A stretch of 25,177 nucleotides of DNA, from positions 1 through 25,177 of the forward strand of contig CAZIRB010000024.1 of assembly GCA_964541695.1 (NCBI GenBank), written 5' to 3'. The notes under the pieces were generated by a model that saw only the letters and a program-made list of their open reading frames with translations, ran no database searches and was not told the origin of the DNA. A program made the translations under genes and the position numbers. The DNA comes from CAZKGE01 sp964541695. GTDB lineage: Bacteria > Bacillota > Clostridia > Christensenellales > CAG-138. Shown here one piece after another: positions 23,119 to 25,177 of the stretch; position 1 is the stretch's first letter; the number at the start of each line of letters is the position of its first letter.

Positions 23119-23676
23119 TTACCCCCGGAACTGAAAGTGGACGTCGGACGCCGACAGCAGCGGCGCGGACCGGTCCTTGTCGGACAAAAACGGCTCGCCG
23201 ACGCCCCAGTCGACGCCGATGGCCGGGTCGTCGTAGCGGATCGTGCGGTCGAGCGCCGCCGTATAGGGGTTATCGACCTTGTAGGCAAACACCACGTCGT
23301 CCGTCAGCGTCAGAAAGCCGTGCGCAAAGCCGCGCGGGATCAAAAGCTGCCGCTTATTCTCGCCCGAGAGCTCCGTGCTCACCCAGTTTAGATACGTCGG
23401 CGAACCCTCGCGCAGGTCGACGGCCACGTCGAGCACCGCGCCGGATATGACGCGCACGAGCTTGGCTTGGGACATCGGGTCGAGCTGGCAGTGAAGCCCG
23501 CGCAGCGTGCCCTTGCGTCTGGTCAGGCTCTCGTTGTCCTGCACGAACGCGTACTCCGCCCCCGCGGCCGAAAACTTCTCCTTTGCCCAAACCTCGAGAA
23601 AATAGCCGCGCGCGTCGCCGAACACGTTGGGCTCGACCAGAAAAACGCCGTCGAGCGGCATGGGAATCAACTGCAT
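23119..23676 (-). CDS. rfbC: dTDP-4-dehydrorhamnose 3,5-epimerase
   Basis: This enzyme (also rmlC) epimerises C3 and C5 of dTDP-4-keto-6-deoxy-D-glucose, the third step to dTDP-L-rhamnose. The 185-residue cupin-type protein has standard length. It shows the opening GVFLVEPNVFGDARGYFLE, RGLHCQ with the catalytic His62, KLVRVISGAVLDVAVDLR, PRGFAHGF, the acid-base tyrosine region AYKVDNPY (Tyr132/Tyr138) and LSDKD with the Asp partner (Asp168). An open frame continues about 480 nt upstream, but homology begins at the ATG at 23676, and the divergent promoter region lies beyond. Its ribosome site (CGGGGAC) is modest. It is the first gene of the rmlCD unit, transcribed from the promoter at 23762-23790. 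Confidence 0.94.
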   Translation of the reverse strand: MQLIPMPLDGVFLVEPNVFGDARGYFLEVWAKEKFSAAGAEYAFVQDNESLTRRKGTLRGLHCQLDPMSQAKLVRVISGAVLDVAVDLREGSPTYLNWVSTELSGENKRQLLIPRGFAHGFLTLTDDVVFAYKVDNPYTAALDRTIRYDDPAIGVDWGVGEPFLSDKDRSAPLLSASDVHFQFRG

Positions 23677-23761
23677 GCGATCTGTCCCCGATCTCTTAGA
23701 TGAATCCGAAAAAGCAGGGGCGCAATCAGAAACCGGCGGTCCGGCGCCGCGCCCTGCCGTC

Positions 23762-23790
23762 ATTGTAGCCCATTCGCGCCGCCGCGTCAA
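23762..23790 (-). promoter_or_regulatory. Promoter of rmlC-rmlD
   Basis: On the minus strand: -35 TTGACG (23785-23790), a 17-bp spacer and -10 TACAAT (23762-23767). The start would be near 23755, with an 80-nt leader. Its -35 lies 13 bp from the -35 of the opposite promoter. Confidence 0.75.
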
Positions 23791-23803
23791 TAAACGGCGC
23801 CGC

Positions 23804-23832
23804 TTGCAAAGTTCGACCGATTTCGGTACAAT
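23804..23832 (+). promoter_or_regulatory. Promoter of the GT2-DUF2304 operon
   Basis: -35 TTGCAA (23804-23809), a 17-bp spacer and -10 TACAAT (23827-23832). The start would be near 23839, leaving a leader of about 33 nt with AAAGGAGC. It is back-to-back with the rmlCD promoter. Confidence 0.75.
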
Positions 23833-23871
23833 GAATCTCGGACAACCGGTATTTATGCAAAGGAGCGGGAC

Positions 23872-24609
23872 ATGCGCGTTCTCGTCATCATCCCCGCCTA
23901 CAACGAGTGCGAAGCCATCGCGCGCGTCGTGTCCGAGCTCGCGCAAAGCGCGCGCGAGCGCGGCGTCGACTGCGATTATATCGTGATCAACGACGGCTCG
24001 GACGACTGCACGGGCGACGTGCTCGAGTCGCGCGCGATCCGGCACGTGAACCTGCCCGTCAACCTCGGCATCGGCGCCGCCGTGCAGACCGGGTATATGT
24101 ACGCGCTGATGAACGACTACGACGTGGCCGTACAGATGGACGGCGACGGCCAGCACCCGCCGGAGTACATTCCCGCGCTGCTTGAGCCCATCGCGTCGGG
24201 CGAGGCGGACTTTGTGATCGGCTCGCGCTTCTTGGAAAACGGCGGGTCCGGCTTCCGCTCGTCGCGCTTAAGGCGCTTCGGCATCCGCTGGCTCAGCCTC
24301 TGCATCCTGCTGTGCACGGGAACGCGCGTGACGGACGCCACGTCGGGCTTCCGCGCCGTCGGCCGCAGGGGCATCCGGCTGTTCGCGGACCGCTACGCCA
24401 AGGACTATCCGGAGCCGGAGAGCATCGTCCAGGCCGTCAAAAACGGCCTAGCCGTGCGCGAGGTGCCGGTGCGCATGGCCGCGCGGCAGACCGGCGAAAG
24501 CTCGATCCGCCTGCTCGCGTCCGTCTATTATATGATTAAAGTCACGCTCGCCATCATATTGGCGAGCCTGGAGAAGCCGTCCCGCCGGGGCGGGGAGGGG
24601 AATCTGTGA
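23872..24609 (+). CDS. GT2-family glycosyltransferase (DPM1/polyprenyl-phosphate type)
   Basis: This is a GT-A fold enzyme that probably transfers a sugar from a nucleotide to a polyprenyl phosphate or glycan at the inner face of the membrane. In 245 residues it shows VIIPAYNECEAI (5-16), INDGSDD (39-45), the family motif NLGIGAAVQTGYMYAL, the metal-binding DGDGQ (Asp90, Asp92) and TSGFRA. The C-terminal segment SIRLLASVYYMIKVTLAIILAS is amphipathic to hydrophobic and may touch the membrane. The start has AAAGGAG at 7 nt. It overlaps the DUF2304 gene by 4 nt; GT2 plus DUF2304 is a recurring pair. The divergent rmlCD genes suggest a rhamnose-containing envelope glycan, but the sugar it uses is not shown by the sequence. 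Confidence 0.92.
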   Translation: MRVLVIIPAYNECEAIARVVSELAQSARERGVDCDYIVINDGSDDCTGDVLESRAIRHVNLPVNLGIGAAVQTGYMYALMNDYDVAVQMDGDGQHPPEYIPALLEPIASGEADFVIGSRFLENGGSGFRSSRLRRFGIRWLSLCILLCTGTRVTDATSGFRAVGRRGIRLFADRYAKDYPEPESIVQAVKNGLAVREVPVRMAARQTGESSIRLLASVYYMIKVTLAIILASLEKPSRRGGEGNL

Positions 24610-24977
24610 GCGTCGTACTGCGGATCATCCTGATCGTTACCAGCCTGCTCTTCAACGCGCTGGTGCTGAATATGGTGCGCATCGGCCGCGTCGAGATGCG
24701 CTACGCGCTCGCGTGGCTGTTCGTCGGCCTGTCGCTGCTGTTGTTCTCGATATTTCCAAACCTGCTCAGCTTCATCGCGCGGCTCATGGGCGTGACCATA
24801 CCGATCAACGCCGCGCTGTTCCTCGCGATCCTGTTTTTGATGAGCATTTTAATCGGCATCACGATCGTGATATCGAACCATAAATCGCGCATCTATAAGC
24901 TCACGCAGCTGCTCGCCATCCAGGAGAAGCGCATCGCCGAGCTGGAGAAGACCGTGAAAGAGAGCGGAAAGGCGTAA
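24606..24977 (+). CDS. DUF2304 membrane protein
   Basis: This small integral membrane protein of 123 residues has three predicted helices (about 4-24, 33-53, 65-90) followed by a charged, coiled-coil-like tail (about 93-121, containing IQEKRIAELEKTVKES). This is the DUF2304 pattern. The start is GTG at 24606, overlapping the preceding stop (GTGA), with GGAGGGG 5-6 nt upstream. Family members are nearly always beside GT2 enzymes and are thought to support or anchor them, or to take part in handling the lipid-linked sugar; this is inference from context. No catalytic motif is visible. Confidence 0.88.
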   Translation: MSVVLRIILIVTSLLFNALVLNMVRIGRVEMRYALAWLFVGLSLLLFSIFPNLLSFIARLMGVTIPINAALFLAILFLMSILIGITIVISNHKSRIYKLTQLLAIQEKRIAELEKTVKESGKA

Positions 24978-24990
24978 GGACGGAGCTTTT

Positions 24991-25177
24991 GGACGCAGGG
25001 GCTTTGCCCCTGCACCCCATAGGGTACGTTGAGGGCTCCCCACAGTTTGCAAAGGTCGCGGAGCGTTGCGGCTGAAGCCGCTGCCTTCCGCTTCCTTGCT
25101 CACCGGGCCTGCGCTTCGCTTGATCCGCCACAGGCGGCGCTCAGCTTCGACCCTCTCAAACACCCGCCAAAGGGCCA
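24991..25177. repeat. Repeat-like intergenic segment with a GCAGGGGC hairpin
   Basis: After the DUF2304 stop, GCAGGGGC and GCCCCTGC (24995-25002, 25006-25013) form an 8-bp stem with a TTT loop. GC-rich, oddly structured sequence follows to the window end. Open frames on the minus strand here read as typical repeat translations without any domain. There is no U-tract, so the hairpin is not a classic terminator. A dispersed genomic repeat is the likely explanation. Confidence 0.5.

Noticed and set aside
24849..25163. Minus-strand frame at the window end that reads like a small protein
   Set aside because: It overlaps the end of the DUF2304 gene on the other strand and translates a hairpin-containing repeat; no start signal or domain.

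Overview
The window looks like chromosomal DNA of a GC-rich member of the Bacillota (class Clostridia, perhaps Oscillospirales or Christensenellales). This is inferred from strong AGGAGG-type ribosome binding sites, sigma-A-like promoters, butyrate kinase, a clostripain-family peptidase, Rrf2 and DUF523/TudS families, and lipoprotein-type solute-binding proteins. A run of exactly 100 Ns (2958-3057) shows a draft, scaffolded assembly. No rRNA, tRNA, CRISPR array, transposase or phage gene was seen.

Layout. (1) 99-6156, minus strand: in transcription order a membrane-anchored C11 peptidase, a GT4 glycosyltransferase broken by the N gap, an Rrf2 regulator, a thioredoxin-like lipoprotein behind a promoter embedded in a perfect 16-bp-arm palindrome, and a separately promoted butyrate kinase. 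(2) 6449-6892, plus: a DUF523/TudS-like Fe-S protein, divergent from the peptidase; the two promoters appear to share one -35 region. (3) 6893-7720: about 830 bp with no convincing gene but with strong inverted repeats and a promoter. (4) 7721-16509, plus: an eight-gene cluster of a ketopantoate-reductase-like dehydrogenase, a PEP-mutase/isocitrate-lyase superfamily enzyme without the lyase cysteine motif, a complete Dpp/Opp-type ABC importer (lipoprotein, two permeases, two ATPases) and a HisC-like aminotransferase, closed by a clear terminator. (5) 16750-18515, minus: a ComEC-like metallo-beta-lactamase-fold protein behind a LacI-type sensor domain that has no DNA-binding domain. (6) 18639-22111, minus: a heterodimeric ABC exporter with one consensus and one degenerate ATP site. 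(7) 22262-23676, minus: rmlD and rmlC, the last two steps of dTDP-L-rhamnose synthesis. (8) 23872-24977, plus: a GT2 glycosyltransferase coupled to a DUF2304 membrane protein, divergent from rmlCD. (9) 24991-25177: a repeat-like end with a hairpin.

How the parts fit. The rml genes, the GT2/DUF2304 pair and the GT4 enzyme point to cell-envelope glycan or glycolipid assembly. The Rrf2 gene, the palindrome and the thioredoxin-like lipoprotein look like a small extracytoplasmic redox response. The most distinctive unit is the importer cluster: a peptide-type transporter flanked by an NAD(P)H-dependent 2-oxo-acid reductase, a C-C or C-P bond enzyme and an aminotransferase, which suggests uptake and conversion of an unidentified amino- or keto-acid compound. 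The exact substrate cannot be read from the sequence.
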